DNA of 64,000 nt from Candidatus Eremiobacterota bacterium (GCA_019240525.1 JAFAYE010000001.1:97300-161299), one strand, 5' to 3'. Counted from the stretch's first letter, positions 40,867-51,422 are shown. Translations and numbers: made by a program. Notes: generated by a model not told the origin, from the sequence alone.

Positions 40867-41577
40867 CTATGCCTTCAGGCTCGCCAACTGCGCGAGCGCC
40901 CGCGGCCGTTTCCCGAGATGATGCGCGACCAGCTCGTCGATCGCGCTCGCGGCCGAAGGCGTTGATGCGATCGCGGCTCCGTCGCTCGCTTTGGGCCGCG
41001 CGAGCGCGCGAAGGTTGAGTACGTCGTCCTCTTGGAGCTCGGGAAGATTTTGCCAGCCTTCGCGACAGCCGGGGTCGATCAGGCCGCCGGCTTGAGCGTC
41101 GAGCCAAACCGCTCCCGAGGGCAATGCCTTCCCACAGCGCACGCACGTCGTCAGCGGGGGACTCAAACCGAGCATTTGCAGCAAACGAAGCGAGAAGCGC
41201 GGCAGCAGGCGGCGCGGGGAGGACGAGGCTGCGATCGCTCCGATAACGCCCGTCAGCAGCGCGTAGACGTCGGGCAGCGCGAGATCCGGTTCGCAGAAGG
41301 CGTCGATCAGTTCGGCGGCAACGGCCGCCACGCCGTACCGTTCCGGCTCGACTAGCCGCGTCCACGGCGTCGCGACGATGTCCGCCGACGCGATCACGTC
41401 GAGCGACCGGCCGCGATGCATCACGAACTGGCACTCGTTCAGAAACTCCACTCGTCCCGCGAGGTGACTGCGCGGACGGCGTACGCCCTTGGCAACCCCG
41501 TCGAGCTTTCCGCATTCGAGCGTAAATAACGTGAGGATGCGATCGGCTTCGCCGAGTTGCCGTCCCCGCAACACCAC
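40867..41577 (-). CDS. recO: DNA repair protein RecO
   Basis: A 236-residue RecO, which with RecR loads RecA onto SSB-coated DNA. The OB fold opens with VLRGRQLGEADRILTLFT, followed by RRPRSHLAGRVEFLNECQF; the helical domain contains LLQMLGLSPPLTTCVRC. Of the four expected zinc cysteines, three are visible (CVRC and one at PGC). The first conventional start (GTG 41577) removes the usual YKTRG strand, which is encoded just upstream; initiation may be further up, for example at a CTG 33 bases upstream following GGAGGAGA. I keep the conservative start. Confidence 0.85.
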   Translation of the reverse strand: MVLRGRQLGEADRILTLFTLECGKLDGVAKGVRRPRSHLAGRVEFLNECQFVMHRGRSLDVIASADIVATPWTRLVEPERYGVAAVAAELIDAFCEPDLALPDVYALLTGVIGAIAASSSPRRLLPRFSLRLLQMLGLSPPLTTCVRCGKALPSGAVWLDAQAGGLIDPGCREGWQNLPELQEDDVLNLRALARPKASDGAAIASTPSAASAIDELVAHHLGKRPRALAQLASLKA

Positions 41578-41587
41578 GCCTCGCGTC

Positions 41588-42943
41588 TTATAGGCGCGCG
41601 GCTGCGTCAGTCTCCTCCGCTTCCGGCGCCTGCGCCATTGCGCCGTTGGTGTAAACGCGAACCGCCAGAATTCGCCGCCCTCGCGTGCGGTCGACCCGCA
41701 AGCGCGTATGGTCGGCCCCTTCGATCTCCTCGCCCTCCTTGGGAAGGCGCCCGAAAAGGCCGACCGTATATCCGCCTATCGTCTCAAAATCTTCGGTCGG
41801 CAGCTGGGTTCCGAGTTTCGCGTTGACGTCTTCGATGTTCGTGCCGGCTTCGACGACCGCTTCGTTTCCGGAAACGACCGAGATCGACTCTTGCTCGTCC
41901 TCGTCGTGCTCGTCTCGAATCTCACCCACGATCTCCTCGAGCAAGTCTTCCATCGTCACGAGCCCGGCGGTGCCGCCATATTCGTCGACGACGATCGCAA
42001 GCGAGAATTTATCGCGCTGCATCTCGCGCAGCAAGTCCGCGATTTTTTTCATCTCAGGAACGTGAACGACCGGACGCATCAGCGACCGCACGTTGGCGTG
42101 CGCGAGCGAACCATTGGCGAGCGCGACGAGCAGCTCGCGGTCGTGAATGACGCCGACGATATCGTCTTTGGATTCCTGATAGACCGGCAGCTTTGAATAT
42201 CCCTCAGCGACGACGACGTCGAGCACGCGGCGGGGCGAATCGTCCACCGAGACGGCGACCATCTCGGGCCGCGGCTTCATGACCTCGCGCACGATCGTAT
42301 CGCCAAACTCCATCACCGAATGGATGAGCTCTCGCTCTTGTTCTTCGATTACTCGCTGCTCGGCGCCGACGTTGACGAGCGCGCGAATATCTTCTTCGGT
42401 CACGTACGGCCGGTGCGCGTGCTTCACGCCGAACAATCGAAGGATGAGGTCGGTGGTCACTTGGAACGTTCGCGCGACCGGCGTGAGCAGCGACGCCGCA
42501 TAGCGCATCGGCAGCGCCAATCGCAGCGCCCAACGTTCGCTATCGCCGGTCGCCACGGTCTTAGGCACGATTTCGCCAAAGAGCAGAAACACCACGGCCA
42601 TGACCGCGGTTGAAATGACGGCGCCCGACGGAATCCCGAGCTTTAGCGCGATGTACGTTGCGAGCGAATCGGCGGCCAGCAACACGATCGTGTTTCCAAC
42701 CAAGATGGCGGTAAGAAAGCGCATCTTATCGTCGACAAGCCGCTGAAGGTTCACCGATCCCTTGACGCGTCGCTCGGCGATTGCGCGGGCCCGTAAGCGC
42801 GAGATGGAGACGAGCGCTGCCTCGGAGGCGGCGAAGAAGCCCGCCAATAGGACGAGGACGACCAGCGCGGCGATCTCGTAAGGGAGGGCTTCGGGACTCC
42901 TAGGGACCGGGTCCGTGTTCAAATCGGCGCCATTATAGCACAA
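41588..42943 (-). CDS. CorC/HlyC-type CNNM transporter (hemolysin family)
   Basis: A 451-residue membrane protein implicated in Mg2+/Co2+ efflux. A CNNM/DUF21 transmembrane domain occupies residues 20-200 (ALVVLVLLAGFFAASEAALVSISR is its first helix), a tandem CBS module lies at about 220-340 (VMKPRPEMVAV, VMRPVVHVPEM), and the CorC_HlyC domain closes it (DVNAKLGTQLPTEDFETIGG). Both possible starts are TTG: 42943, overlapping the upstream gene, or 42922, which lies 9 nt past an extended -10 (TGCTATAAT). It occupies the slot taken by cdd/era in Bacillus. Confidence 0.87.
   Translation of the reverse strand: MCYNGADLNTDPVPRSPEALPYEIAALVVLVLLAGFFAASEAALVSISRLRARAIAERRVKGSVNLQRLVDDKMRFLTAILVGNTIVLLAADSLATYIALKLGIPSGAVISTAVMAVVFLLFGEIVPKTVATGDSERWALRLALPMRYAASLLTPVARTFQVTTDLILRLFGVKHAHRPYVTEEDIRALVNVGAEQRVIEEQERELIHSVMEFGDTIVREVMKPRPEMVAVSVDDSPRRVLDVVVAEGYSKLPVYQESKDDIVGVIHDRELLVALANGSLAHANVRSLMRPVVHVPEMKKIADLLREMQRDKFSLAIVVDEYGGTAGLVTMEDLLEEIVGEIRDEHDEDEQESISVVSGNEAVVEAGTNIEDVNAKLGTQLPTEDFETIGGYTVGLFGRLPKEGEEIEGADHTRLRVDRTRGRRILAVRVYTNGAMAQAPEAEETDAAARL
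42932..42940 (-). promoter_or_regulatory. Extended -10 promoter before corC-like gene
   Basis: TGCTATAAT on the minus strand (42940-42932) at the 3' end of the kinase/phosphatase gene. No -35 box is visible. Initiation 7 nt downstream would be near 42925, three bases before the TTG at 42922. An internal promoter would let the downstream genes be expressed independently. Confidence 0.5.
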
Positions 42944-43697
42944 CGTGAGGGCGCACTAGCACGTAGATCGCCAGGGCGCTCAGCGTGCCGAGAACCGCTC
43001 CCCAAAAAACCTCGAATGGACGATGGATTCGCGCTTCAACCCGGCTCTGCGCGACGAGGAAGGCGATAAAGTACGCCAGGATCGCTGCCAGAGGCTTCTG
43101 ATAGAAGAATGCCAGCATCGTGGCGCCGGCAAAGGCCAACGCGGTATGGCCTGAGACGGCCCCGCCCTGCAGCGCCGATCCCCGGCCGACCCAGGCCTTA
43201 GCGAAAACGGTGGCGATGGCGACGACCGCCAAACAAATAAGGGCGACGTTCGCGGGCACCGACTGCACCGCGGCGAAGACGCGTTCGCCGCCGCTAATGA
43301 TCCCCTGATACAGGATCAAGTAGCCCGCAAGCGCCGCACCGATCGCCGCGATCAAGACCGCGCCGGCCGCGGCATCCTTCGCGCTCTTTGCCAGCGGATG
43401 GTGCGCAACCGTGAGCAGATCGACGATCGCCTCGACCGCCGTGTTCATCAGCTCGAGGCTCAGTACGAGCGCGACCAACGCGATGGTAGCGACGACGTAA
43501 TAACGGTCGAGGCGAAGAATGAGCGTCGCCAACAGCACCAGCGCGGCAATGAGAAAATGCACGCGCATGTTCGGCTCGCTGCGCGTGGCGTAGATAATTC
43601 CTTCGAATGCATGGTGGAACGACCGTAAGAAACGGCTCTGATCGATCGGCAGATAGTGCGGCGGTCGTTTACCGCGATCGTCGACCGGCTGTTGCAT
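42933..43697 (-). CDS. dgkA: Diacylglycerol/undecaprenol kinase fused to PAP2 phosphatase
   Basis: A 254-residue fusion. Start 43697 is chosen because its ATG overlaps the ybeY stop (TGATG). Residues 20-135 form a three-helix DgkA/UndPK kinase with the signature ELMNTAVEAIVDLL and HPLAKSAKDAAAGAVL. Residues 140-254 form a PAP2-type phosphatase with SGHTALAFAGAT (motif 2) and SRVEARIHRPFEV (motif 3); motif 1 is degenerate (KAWVGRG). One protein would thus hold the kinase and phosphatase that interconvert undecaprenol and its phosphate, the lipid carrier of wall synthesis. The gene is where Bacillus has dgkA alone. Confidence 0.88.
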   Translation of the reverse strand: MQQPVDDRGKRPPHYLPIDQSRFLRSFHHAFEGIIYATRSEPNMRVHFLIAALVLLATLILRLDRYYVVATIALVALVLSLELMNTAVEAIVDLLTVAHHPLAKSAKDAAAGAVLIAAIGAALAGYLILYQGIISGGERVFAAVQSVPANVALICLAVVAIATVFAKAWVGRGSALQGGAVSGHTALAFAGATMLAFFYQKPLAAILAYFIAFLVAQSRVEARIHRPFEVFWGAVLGTLSALAIYVLVRPHVVL

Positions 43698-44148
43698 CAA
43701 CCGTTCCGCCCATACGGCCACGGCAGTGCGATTGCCTGGGCGAGACGCCGTTCTTCCCGCCGCATCATCCGCCGCTCGGCCGGCTCGATATGATCGTGCC
43801 CCTGGAGATGAAGCAACCCGTGAATGAGCAACCGGTAGAGCTCAGATTGCAACGAAGCGTCGTACGCCTTGGCTTGACGTTGGGCCGTCTCTACCGAGAT
43901 GACGACGTCGCCCAGCAACCGTTCGCGGACGAGCGGCTCGCTGTCGCCCGCCAGCGGAAAGCTGAGGACGTCGGTTGCGGCATCCTTTCCGCGATACTCG
44001 CGATTGAGCGTACGAATCTCCTCGTCGGCCACCAAGGTCAGCGAAAGTGCGTCGTCCTTTTCAGCGGCGACGGCGAGCAACCGTTGTGCAGTCGCGACCA
44101 GCGCGCGCCCGTTGACGCCGCTGCGCCGAACGCCGTTGCGATAGTAAA

Positions 44149-44152
<4 letters not shown>
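43697..44152 (-). CDS. ybeY: Endoribonuclease YbeY
   Basis: A 151-residue metal-dependent RNase that matures 16S rRNA 3' ends and takes part in ribosome quality control. The triple-histidine zinc motif is intact (HGLLHLQGHDH), preceded by the conserved EIRTLNREYRGKDAATDVLSFP. It overlaps phoH by 4 bp upstream and the kinase/phosphatase gene by 1 bp downstream, so all three are likely translationally coupled. Confidence 0.95.
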
Positions 44153-45087
<935 letters not shown>

Positions 45088-45096
45088 GCACGGGAC

Positions 45097-45435
45097 CTAT
45101 TCGTCGCGAAGCGCCAGGGGCTTTCCGAGAACCTCGGCCGCGAGGACGGCCTGCACCAGAGCGCGGCGATCGCCGAAGAAACGCCTCGGCCGGCGTGGCG
45201 GCTCCGGCGGCGGCTCAATGCTACCCGGCGGCGACGACCGTCGCGGGGCGGCAGCCGGCGCTACAACCGGCGCTGGGGGCGGGGTCATGACGGCGGGCGA
45301 AGGCCGCGGAACCTGGCGTAGACGGCTCGCGGGCGCTTGGCGCAGCTGCGCCTGCTTACGCAGACTGGAAACCATGCTTCCGATCACGCCGACGATCAGC
45401 AGCACGATCCAAACTACCATGCCGATATCGCGCAC
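45097..45435 (-). CDS. Small membrane-anchored proline-rich protein
   Basis: A 112-residue protein with one N-terminal membrane helix (MVVWIVLLIVGVIGSMVSSL), a long Pro/Ala-rich middle (residues 35-80) and a short helical end (RRALVQAVLAAEVLGKPLAL). No family is recognised. It lies between floA and phoH, a position held by a small uncharacterised gene in Bacillus-type operons (yqfB). Confidence 0.6.
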   Translation of the reverse strand: MRDIGMVVWIVLLIVGVIGSMVSSLRKQAQLRQAPASRLRQVPRPSPAVMTPPPAPVVAPAAAPRRSSPPGSIEPPPEPPRRPRRFFGDRRALVQAVLAAEVLGKPLALRDE

Positions 45436-45440
45436 GAAGG

Positions 45441-46454
45441 TTACTTCTGAATCGGGCCGGTGATTGGCGGCTGCTGCTGCGCGTCGGTCTGCGCCTCGGT
45501 TGACGTGCCGATCGCGCCGCGCATCTCCGTATCGGCCTGCACGTTCTTGAGCCGATAGTAATCCATAACGCCGAGGTTGCCCCGAACGAACGCTTGGGCA
45601 ATCGCCTGGGGAATGGCAGCCTCCGCCTCGACCACCTTGGCGCGCATCGCTTGAGTCTCGGCTTTCTGTTCTTGTTCGGCCGCCAAGGCCGCATATTGCC
45701 GCTCCGCGGCTTTCGCCTGAGCGATCCGGCGGTCGGCTTCGGCCTGACTCGTCTGCAACTCGGCGCCGATATTTTTACCGACGTCCACGTCGGCAATGTC
45801 GATCGAAACGATTTCGAACGCCGTCCCCGCATCGAGACCTTTTGCCAGCACCGTCTTGCTGATCCGATCGGGATACTCCAGCACTTCTTTGTGATCGATC
45901 GCCGCGCCGACGGCGGAAACGACACCTTCGCCGACCCGCGCTACGATCGTTGGCTCGCCGGCTCCCCCGACGTATCGATCCAAATTGCTTCGCACGGTAA
46001 TTCGCGCCTTGACGTTGAGCTGAATACCGTTTTGAGCGACGCCTTGGAAGATGGGCGTTTCGATCACTTTGGGAGTCACCGACGTCTGCAACGCTTCGAG
46101 GACGTTGCGCCCCGCCAAATCGATCGCCGCAGCGCGCTGCCATTCGAGTGGAATTTGGGCGCGCTGAGCTGCGATCATTGCCAAGGTAACGTTCTCGACG
46201 TTTCCGCCGGCGAGATAATGCGACTGCATTTGATCGACCGTAAGATTGAGACCGGCTTTACGCGCTCGCACGTAGTTGGTGACGATGATACCCGGCGGTA
46301 TCCCGATCAGGCGCATGCGCACAAGGGCGACGATACCGAGCGGAACGCCAGCCGCAATCGTTCGAATCCACAGACCGATCGGAAAATAGTAGAGAAACGC
46401 GAAGAACGCGATAACGGCGATCACGAAGATGATCGCGCCGCTGACGGCTATCAT
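45441..46454 (-). CDS. floA: Flotillin-like protein FloA
   Basis: A 337-residue YqfA/FloA scaffold of membrane microdomains. A membrane-inserted N-terminus (residues 4-60, two hydrophobic stretches ending in [21 protein letters not shown]) is followed by the PHB/flotillin domain ([38 protein letters not shown]) and a coiled-coil Ala/Glu/Gln region ([20 protein letters not shown]). Length and order match FloA. It follows nfeD, its usual partner. Confidence 0.93.
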   Translation of the reverse strand: MIAVSGAIIFVIAVIAFFAFLYYFPIGLWIRTIAAGVPLGIVALVRMRLIGIPPGIIVTNYVRARKAGLNLTVDQMQSHYLAGGNVENVTLAMIAAQRAQIPLEWQRAAAIDLAGRNVLEALQTSVTPKVIETPIFQGVAQNGIQLNVKARITVRSNLDRYVGGAGEPTIVARVGEGVVSAVGAAIDHKEVLEYPDRISKTVLAKGLDAGTAFEIVSIDIADVDVGKNIGAELQTSQAEADRRIAQAKAAERQYAALAAEQEQKAETQAMRAKVVEAEAAIPQAIAQAFVRGNLGVMDYYRLKNVQADTEMRGAIGTSTEAQTDAQQQPPITGPIQK

Positions 46455-46465
46455 GAGGTCTGCTC

Positions 46466-47761
46466 CTATCCTGAGACCGGCTCGACGAATATGCGCGCGC
46501 CCTCGACGCGCACGACGCGAATGGGTGTTCCTTGCGCGATGAACTCACCCTCGGTAAGCACGTCGACGCGACGGCCTTCGATGGAAGCGATTCCCGCCGG
46601 ACGCAGGTAGCTCGCTGCGGTACCGGCACGTCCGCGCAAATCTCGATAGTCACCGCTCGCCACATACTCCGGACCCTGGGCGGCCGCGAGCGCCAGCCGG
46701 TGCGCCCAAGCATTCTGCGGCACGGCGCGCACTGCGAGCGTAAAGGCAATGACGGTCAGGACGATCGCCGTCGCAATCGTTTCTATGCCCACAAAGAAGA
46801 ATGGCATGCCGAACGCAAAGAGCACCGCCGCCAGCAGCGCCCCCACGCCGAGTATGCCGGGCAAGCCATGACCCGGGACGACGTGTAACTCCCAGAGGAT
46901 CCCCAAGAGTCCGAGAATGGCCAGCACGATCACGAAGCCATTCGAAAAACCGGCGTAGACGTGGCTTCCGAAGAACAATGCGAAGGCGCCGATGCCGACG
47001 ATGCCCGCGATGCCGTGCATCGTTTGCATCTCGATCAGGAGCCCAAGCATTCCGATGCTCAAGAGCAGCCCGCTGACGATGGGATCGGTCGCAAACCGCG
47101 CGATGCTCTCGGCCCAGGAAAACTCTTCGACCACTCGGGGAGCGCCCGCGAGATGGAGTTGCATCAGCGCTAGGTCGAGCGTGGGCGCGGTGCCCGAGGC
47201 AATTCCCGAACGAACGGCGTCGTCGGTATTGAGCGTCAGAATCGAGCCCGATCGCTTATACTGCGCGACGTCCACGTTCTTATCCACCATCGCCGCGGCC
47301 AGCTTTGGGTCGCGATGATTTCGCAGCGCCGTCGATTCGAACTCGGCCCGTAGGGCCGATATCGTTTTGACCGTCGCGGGAATCGGTTCGGCTGCGCCAA
47401 TCGACGCCCCAGGCGCCATGATGATGCGACTTGCCGTCAGCGATATGAGCGCCGCCGCGGAATAGGCGCGCTCGCCGACGTACGCATCGACCGGCTCCTG
47501 TGCCGAAAAAAGCGCGTCGCGAATGCGAAACGCCGCATCGACGAGTCCGCCGGGACTATTGACGTCGAGCACGATCGCCTGCGCGTGCTGCTGATTTGCT
47601 TGCTCGACCGAACGCTCCACGAGGTGCGCCATGCCGGCGTCGACCGTTCCTGTGATCGGCACGACCACGATGGGGCGCGCCGGCGACTGGGCTAACGCCA
47701 GCCCCGTGAGCCCGAACAGCACCAACCAGAACCAGAGGCAGGTCCGCGCTCGCACTACCAT
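46466..47761 (-). CDS. nfeD: NfeD-family protein with ClpP-like protease domain
   Basis: A 431-residue membrane protein. The ATG at 47761 gives a clean signal peptide ([18 protein letters not shown]); a TTG at 47809 would prepend a basic segment. Residues about 30-230 form a ClpP/crotonase-class serine-protease domain ([59 protein letters not shown] with the Ser nucleophile). Several membrane helices follow, then a C-terminal OB-fold NfeD domain ([14 protein letters not shown]). It works with flotillin in membrane quality control. Confidence 0.92.
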   Translation of the reverse strand: MVVRARTCLWFWLVLFGLTGLALAQSPARPIVVVPITGTVDAGMAHLVERSVEQANQQHAQAIVLDVNSPGGLVDAAFRIRDALFSAQEPVDAYVGERAYSAAALISLTASRIIMAPGASIGAAEPIPATVKTISALRAEFESTALRNHRDPKLAAAMVDKNVDVAQYKRSGSILTLNTDDAVRSGIASGTAPTLDLALMQLHLAGAPRVVEEFSWAESIARFATDPIVSGLLLSIGMLGLLIEMQTMHGIAGIVGIGAFALFFGSHVYAGFSNGFVIVLAILGLLGILWELHVVPGHGLPGILGVGALLAAVLFAFGMPFFFVGIETIATAIVLTVIAFTLAVRAVPQNAWAHRLALAAAQGPEYVASGDYRDLRGRAGTAASYLRPAGIASIEGRRVDVLTEGEFIAQGTPIRVVRVEGARIFVEPVSG

Positions 47762-47809
47762 GTCGTGAACTACCGGAGGGCGGCGCCCGGAGTTACGTTT
47801 GGGCGGCAA

Positions 47810-48259
47810 CTAGCCCGATGAAAGCAGCTCGGTCACGATCTGACGCACGAGATTTCCGTCGGCCTGACCTTTGAGCTGCGGCATGACGACTTTCATCACC
47901 GAGCCCGCGTTGCGCGATGCCGGCGGCAGCTCGGCCAAGACGCTCTGAGCGATCTCGCGGATTTCGGCAGCGGATCGTTGGGCCGGCAGATAGGCGAGCA
48001 GAATTTCGCGCTCGCGGCGCTCCTTATCGGCCAGATCCACACGCCCGGCCCGCTCGAACTCCGCGAGCGAATCACCACGCTGCTTCACCAGACGACCCAC
48101 CACCTCGAGTTCCTCGGCATCGGATACGTCGCGGCCGCTCTCTGTGCGCTTGTAGGTAAAACCGGAGAGCACGGAGCGGAGCGTATCGAGGCGCAATTGG
48201 TCGCGCGCGCGCATCGCATCTTTCAAATCCGAGCCGATGCGATCTTTGAGCGATCCCAC
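47810..48259 (-). CDS. yqeY: GatB/YqeY domain protein
   Basis: A 149-residue YqeY protein consisting mainly of the helical domain also found at the C-terminus of GatB (tRNA amidotransferase). It reads LKDRIGSDLKDAMRARDQ, SAAEIREIAQSVLAELP, MKVVMPQLKGQADGNLVRQIV. The role is presumed tRNA-related. It is second in the rpsU-yqeY-nfeD-floA order typical of Bacillus relatives. Confidence 0.92.
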   Translation of the reverse strand: MGSLKDRIGSDLKDAMRARDQLRLDTLRSVLSGFTYKRTESGRDVSDAEELEVVGRLVKQRGDSLAEFERAGRVDLADKERREREILLAYLPAQRSAAEIREIAQSVLAELPPASRNAGSVMKVVMPQLKGQADGNLVRQIVTELLSSG

Positions 48260-48268
48260 GAAGAGAGC

Positions 48269-48439
48269 TTACGCGCGGCGCTTGCGCGCTGCAGCAGATT
48301 TCTTCTTGCGGCGAACGCTCGGCTTTTCGTAGTGCTCGTGCTTGCGCGCTTCCGCTAGAATACCCGCCTTTTGGGTGGCCTTCTTAAAGCGCCGCAGCGC
48401 GCTCTCAATCGTTTCGCCTGGAGCGATGCGAACTTCCAT
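48269..48439 (-). CDS. rpsU: 30S ribosomal protein bS21
   Basis: A 56-residue basic protein: [20 protein letters not shown], then a [18 protein letters not shown] helix and a Lys/Arg tail ending KRRA. This is complete, normal bS21, which helps the 30S subunit accept mRNA. The start is ATG at 48439 with a G-rich ribosome-binding site (GGGG about 11 nt upstream). It leads the conserved rpsU-yqeY operon and is separated from the HIT gene upstream by a terminator. Confidence 0.95.
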   Translation of the reverse strand: MEVRIAPGETIESALRRFKKATQKAGILAEARKHEHYEKPSVRRKKKSAAARKRRA

Positions 48440-48490
48440 TTATTGACGACCCCCCTTTCGGCGCGCTTCTTCCCAAAGGTCGGAAGCACG

Positions 48491-48513
48491 AAAAATTAGG
48501 CCCAGTTGGGCCT
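48491..48513 (-). terminator. Rho-independent terminator after the HIT gene
   Basis: On the minus strand, AGGCCCA-AC-TGGGCCT (7-bp stem, 48513-48498) is followed by AATTTTT (to 48491). It separates the pyrG/HIT operon from the rpsU operon. Confidence 0.78.
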
Positions 48514-48571
48514 GCGACCAGGTTAACATAGCGCGAGTCGAGCGTCAAATCAACGAACGCCGAACGGTTCC

Positions 48572-48907
48572 TTACCCGGGCGGCCACGCCATGCGGCGTC
48601 CGGCGAGCACGTGCACGTGGACGTGCCCGACCGTCTGACCGCCGTCGGTACCGGTGTTCACGACCAAGCGAAATCCGCTCTCGCTGCATCGCACGCCCAA
48701 GGTGGAGGCCACACTCATCAATCGTGCGGTCAGCGGGCCATTCTCTGCCGCTTCGACGACCGTGTCGTGGTGCGCGAGCGGCAGCACGAGCAGATGCGTC
48801 GGTGCCTGCGGATTGAGATCTTCGATCGCGACCACGGCCTCGTCGCGATAGACTTCTTTCGCTGCGACCTCGCGGGCGCCGATCTTGCAGAAGATGCAAT
48901 CTTCCAT
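48572..48907 (-). CDS. hinT: HIT-family nucleotide hydrolase (HinT-like)
   Basis: A 111-residue histidine-triad protein, normal HinT length. The start at 48907 (MEDCIFCKIGAREV) overlaps the stop of the upstream gene (TGATG). The CxxC-containing opening and the catalytic triad GHVHVHVLAGR are intact. HinT cleaves aminoacyl- or other nucleoside phosphoramidates in the cytosol. It ends the pyrG-proximal run of genes and is followed by a terminator. Confidence 0.93.
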   Translation of the reverse strand: MEDCIFCKIGAREVAAKEVYRDEAVVAIEDLNPQAPTHLLVLPLAHHDTVVEAAENGPLTARLMSVASTLGVRCSESGFRLVVNTGTDGGQTVGHVHVHVLAGRRMAWPPG

Positions 48908-50406
48908 CAGCGCGTCCGAATGCTGAAACTCCACGATTTGGTCGTCGTGTTTCCGGCTTGATCGGCAACGCGAACGGTGACGCGTATGGGGCCGTCGGGG
49001 TAGCTGTACGAAGGCAGATATTGAATGAACTGCGTCGTGCGCACGCACTCCGACGTTACGTCCCGCCCGTCGATCCAGAGTAGCGCGCTCGATGGATTGA
49101 CGGGCACCGCGTCCGAAGCAAAGCTCGCGTAAACGGCCGGACGATTCGTATTAATCGTGCTGCCAGCGTCCGGCGCAAAATCGGATATGCCTGGCCCGAC
49201 GCTCGAGGCAGAGATCGTTTGCGGGGCCGGCGCCTGGGCGGTTGCGACTCCGAGCGTCAAGTGCCCAATCAAGGCCACGTCGTCGAAGTTTGCGCCGCGC
49301 GGAATCGTGTAGCTGCCCTCGTAGACTCCCGGCCCGCGCTGCTGCATCGCTTGGTCCACGACGTCGGAGCCGATGTCGAAGGTGGCCGAACCGCCGGGCG
49401 TTCCTTGCAAGGTGACGTGAATCGTCTCGCCGGGCCGCAGCGGACGATTGGCATCGCTCTGCACGGCGGCAATCTGCACCGCCCCGGTGGTACCCGTCGT
49501 TGCCTTCACGACGCTGCGGCTCGCCAGAATCTCCCGAACTTCATTGCTCTCAACGTTATAGCGCACCGTCACTTCGTCGTCGGGCCGAAGCTGATCGAAC
49601 GATGCCGCTTTGCCGTTGAGCGAGATTTCCGTCATTCGCTCTGCCCTAATGACTTGACCGTCGTCGAGAACGAACTGATTCCCGGCAATGGCGACGATAT
49701 GGCCGTTGCGCGAGCCGTACTCGTCGACGACACGCGTCACGCGTCCGTCCTTTCGCATCTCGATGCGTGCGAAATCGCCAGGTCGCACGTCACCGAGCTC
49801 CCCCGGCGAGGTGACGTCGACGTTGACGTCGAGCATGTCGATCGTAGCGTTGGCATCGACTCGAATCGTCTTTGGGCTGCCATTGTACTCCAAGGTGATC
49901 GACGGCGGATCGGAGAGTACGTCAATGCCAGCGACCGTGCCGAAGCGTTCGTAGCCGTTGCCGGACGCGATCAGGCCGTTTGCCGAACGGCCGACCAACT
50001 GCGCGACGATATTGACCGTGTTCGTCCGGCGATCGAAGTGTGCTTGAGCGCCGAGCGCCTCGGTGAAATAGCGTAGCGGCGCATACAGCACGTCCTTGAC
50101 CTGGAATGGCGCAGCTTCGAGCATCAGCTCCTGACGATCGATGGTCGCGATTCGGCTGCCGACGGTCAAGGTAACGGTCCTCGATCCCACTTGCGTGCTC
50201 ACGCGATCCCCCGTGCGCTCGAAGGGTAAGCCGAGCGCTTCAATAGTTCGCCGCACGGGGACGAAGAGAATGTTCCGGTCGACGCGCGGCGGCGGTTCGA
50301 GCGAGAGCGTATCGCCGTTGATGACGATGGCAATCGCGCGTGGTGCGGCGCCCAGCACGAACACGGTGGCGAGCAATAGGCTCGCGAGCGCGAGAGCGCG
50401 TCTCAT
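48907..50406 (-). CDS. Exported protein with copper-amine-oxidase stalk domain
   Basis: A 499-residue secreted protein. A signal peptide (residues 1-25) is followed by a copper amine oxidase N-terminal-type domain (residues 26-140: FVPVRRTIEALGL, YAPLRYFTEALGAQAHFD), a domain that in Firmicutes and allied groups binds cell-wall material rather than oxidising amines. The remainder is a series of beta domains (PGELGDVRPGDFARIEMRK; later an Ig-like domain with YSYPDGPIRVTVRVADQAG). Probable envelope-binding protein; no catalytic motif seen. It starts 4 bp inside the glycosyltransferase stop. Confidence 0.75.
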   Translation of the reverse strand: MRRALALASLLLATVFVLGAAPRAIAIVINGDTLSLEPPPRVDRNILFVPVRRTIEALGLPFERTGDRVSTQVGSRTVTLTVGSRIATIDRQELMLEAAPFQVKDVLYAPLRYFTEALGAQAHFDRRTNTVNIVAQLVGRSANGLIASGNGYERFGTVAGIDVLSDPPSITLEYNGSPKTIRVDANATIDMLDVNVDVTSPGELGDVRPGDFARIEMRKDGRVTRVVDEYGSRNGHIVAIAGNQFVLDDGQVIRAERMTEISLNGKAASFDQLRPDDEVTVRYNVESNEVREILASRSVVKATTGTTGAVQIAAVQSDANRPLRPGETIHVTLQGTPGGSATFDIGSDVVDQAMQQRGPGVYEGSYTIPRGANFDDVALIGHLTLGVATAQAPAPQTISASSVGPGISDFAPDAGSTINTNRPAVYASFASDAVPVNPSSALLWIDGRDVTSECVRTTQFIQYLPSYSYPDGPIRVTVRVADQAGNTTTKSWSFSIRTR

Positions 50407-51422
50407 CGCTCTTCCAGCACCTCGCGGTAGACGTCCGCGGTCGCGCGCGCGCAGCGATCCCAGGTCAACTCCTCCGCGATGCGGCGACCGCTGCTTATCG
50501 AACGCAAACGCAGCCCCTCATTGCCCAGCACTTCTTCCAACCTTGCGCGCAGGTTGACGGCATCGCGCGTTTCGTAGGTGAGCGCGGCCGCTCGCAGCGG
50601 CCCCGGCACGGCATCCCGCGACGCGACAACCGGACAACCTGCGGCCATTGCCTCGAGCATCGGCAGGCCGAAGCCCTCGCGCAGCGCCGGCTGCACGAGC
50701 GCGCGCGCACCCGAGTAGTAGGCGAGGAGCCGGTCCACCGGCAGCTCGCCGAGGGCGACGATCGAGCGGCTGCGTACACGACGGCGCTCCAATTCGCCCC
50801 CGAAATCATCGATTCCGGTGAGATAGAGATCGACTTCCCACGACTCCGGCAGACTCGACCACGCATCGAAGAGCGTCGCAAGGTCCTTATGCTCGCGGTG
50901 ATTCCCGACGTAGAGCAGATACGGGCGCGGGCCCACGTGCGGAATGGCCGGCCGGCGAAACGTCTCGCTGACCCCCAGCGGAACGACGCGCACCTTCGTG
51001 CGTTTGACGCCGAGCAGCGCTTCGAGATCGTCGACCGTCCGCTCATCGTCGGTGATGACGCGTTTTGCACGCGCGCATGCCCGGCGGACGACCGTAGCGT
51101 AGTACGGTCGGACCTTCGTCTTGAAGTACTGCGGGAACCGCAGATGGATGAGATCGTGAACGGTCATCACAAAGCGCTGCGGCAACAGCAGCGGCACGTA
51201 CTGTGAAAGAAAATGGACGAGGTCGAGCCGAGCGCGGCGGAAAGCCTGCGGCAGCGCGACTTGCTCGCTCCAACCAAAGTTGACGCCCCGGGTGAATGGC
51301 ACGTACGCGTACTCGGGCGCCACACGCGGCAGGCGCACGACGAGCTCGCGCACGTAGGTCTGCATTCCAACCGAGAGTTGACGCGTCAATCTCGCATCGA
51401 GGCCGACGCGCGCGCCGCTCAC
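50403..51422 (-). CDS. GT4-type glycosyltransferase
   Basis: A 339-residue glycosyltransferase of the GT-B fold. The GTG at 51422 overlaps the preceding stop (GTGA). The N-terminal lobe has LDARLTRQLSVGMQTYVREL and VMTVHDLIHLRFPQYF; the C-terminal lobe has RPYLLYVGNHREHKDLATL and the nucleotide-sugar site REGFGLPMLEAMAAGCPVVAS (E-x7-E). Such enzymes transfer mannose or related sugars from nucleotide donors. Pairing with a GT2 gene and pyrG suggests surface polysaccharide work, but the acceptor is unknown. Confidence 0.88.
   Translation of the reverse strand: MSGARVGLDARLTRQLSVGMQTYVRELVVRLPRVAPEYAYVPFTRGVNFGWSEQVALPQAFRRARLDLVHFLSQYVPLLLPQRFVMTVHDLIHLRFPQYFKTKVRPYYATVVRRACARAKRVITDDERTVDDLEALLGVKRTKVRVVPLGVSETFRRPAIPHVGPRPYLLYVGNHREHKDLATLFDAWSSLPESWEVDLYLTGIDDFGGELERRRVRSRSIVALGELPVDRLLAYYSGARALVQPALREGFGLPMLEAMAAGCPVVASRDAVPGPLRAAALTYETRDAVNLRARLEEVLGNEGLRLRSISSGRRIAEELTWDRCARATADVYREVLEER

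Noticed and set aside
40865-41515. N-terminal extension of ruvX into the recO region
   Set aside because: RuvX is about 140 residues and its fold starts at 40864; the extension is an out-of-frame reading of recO.
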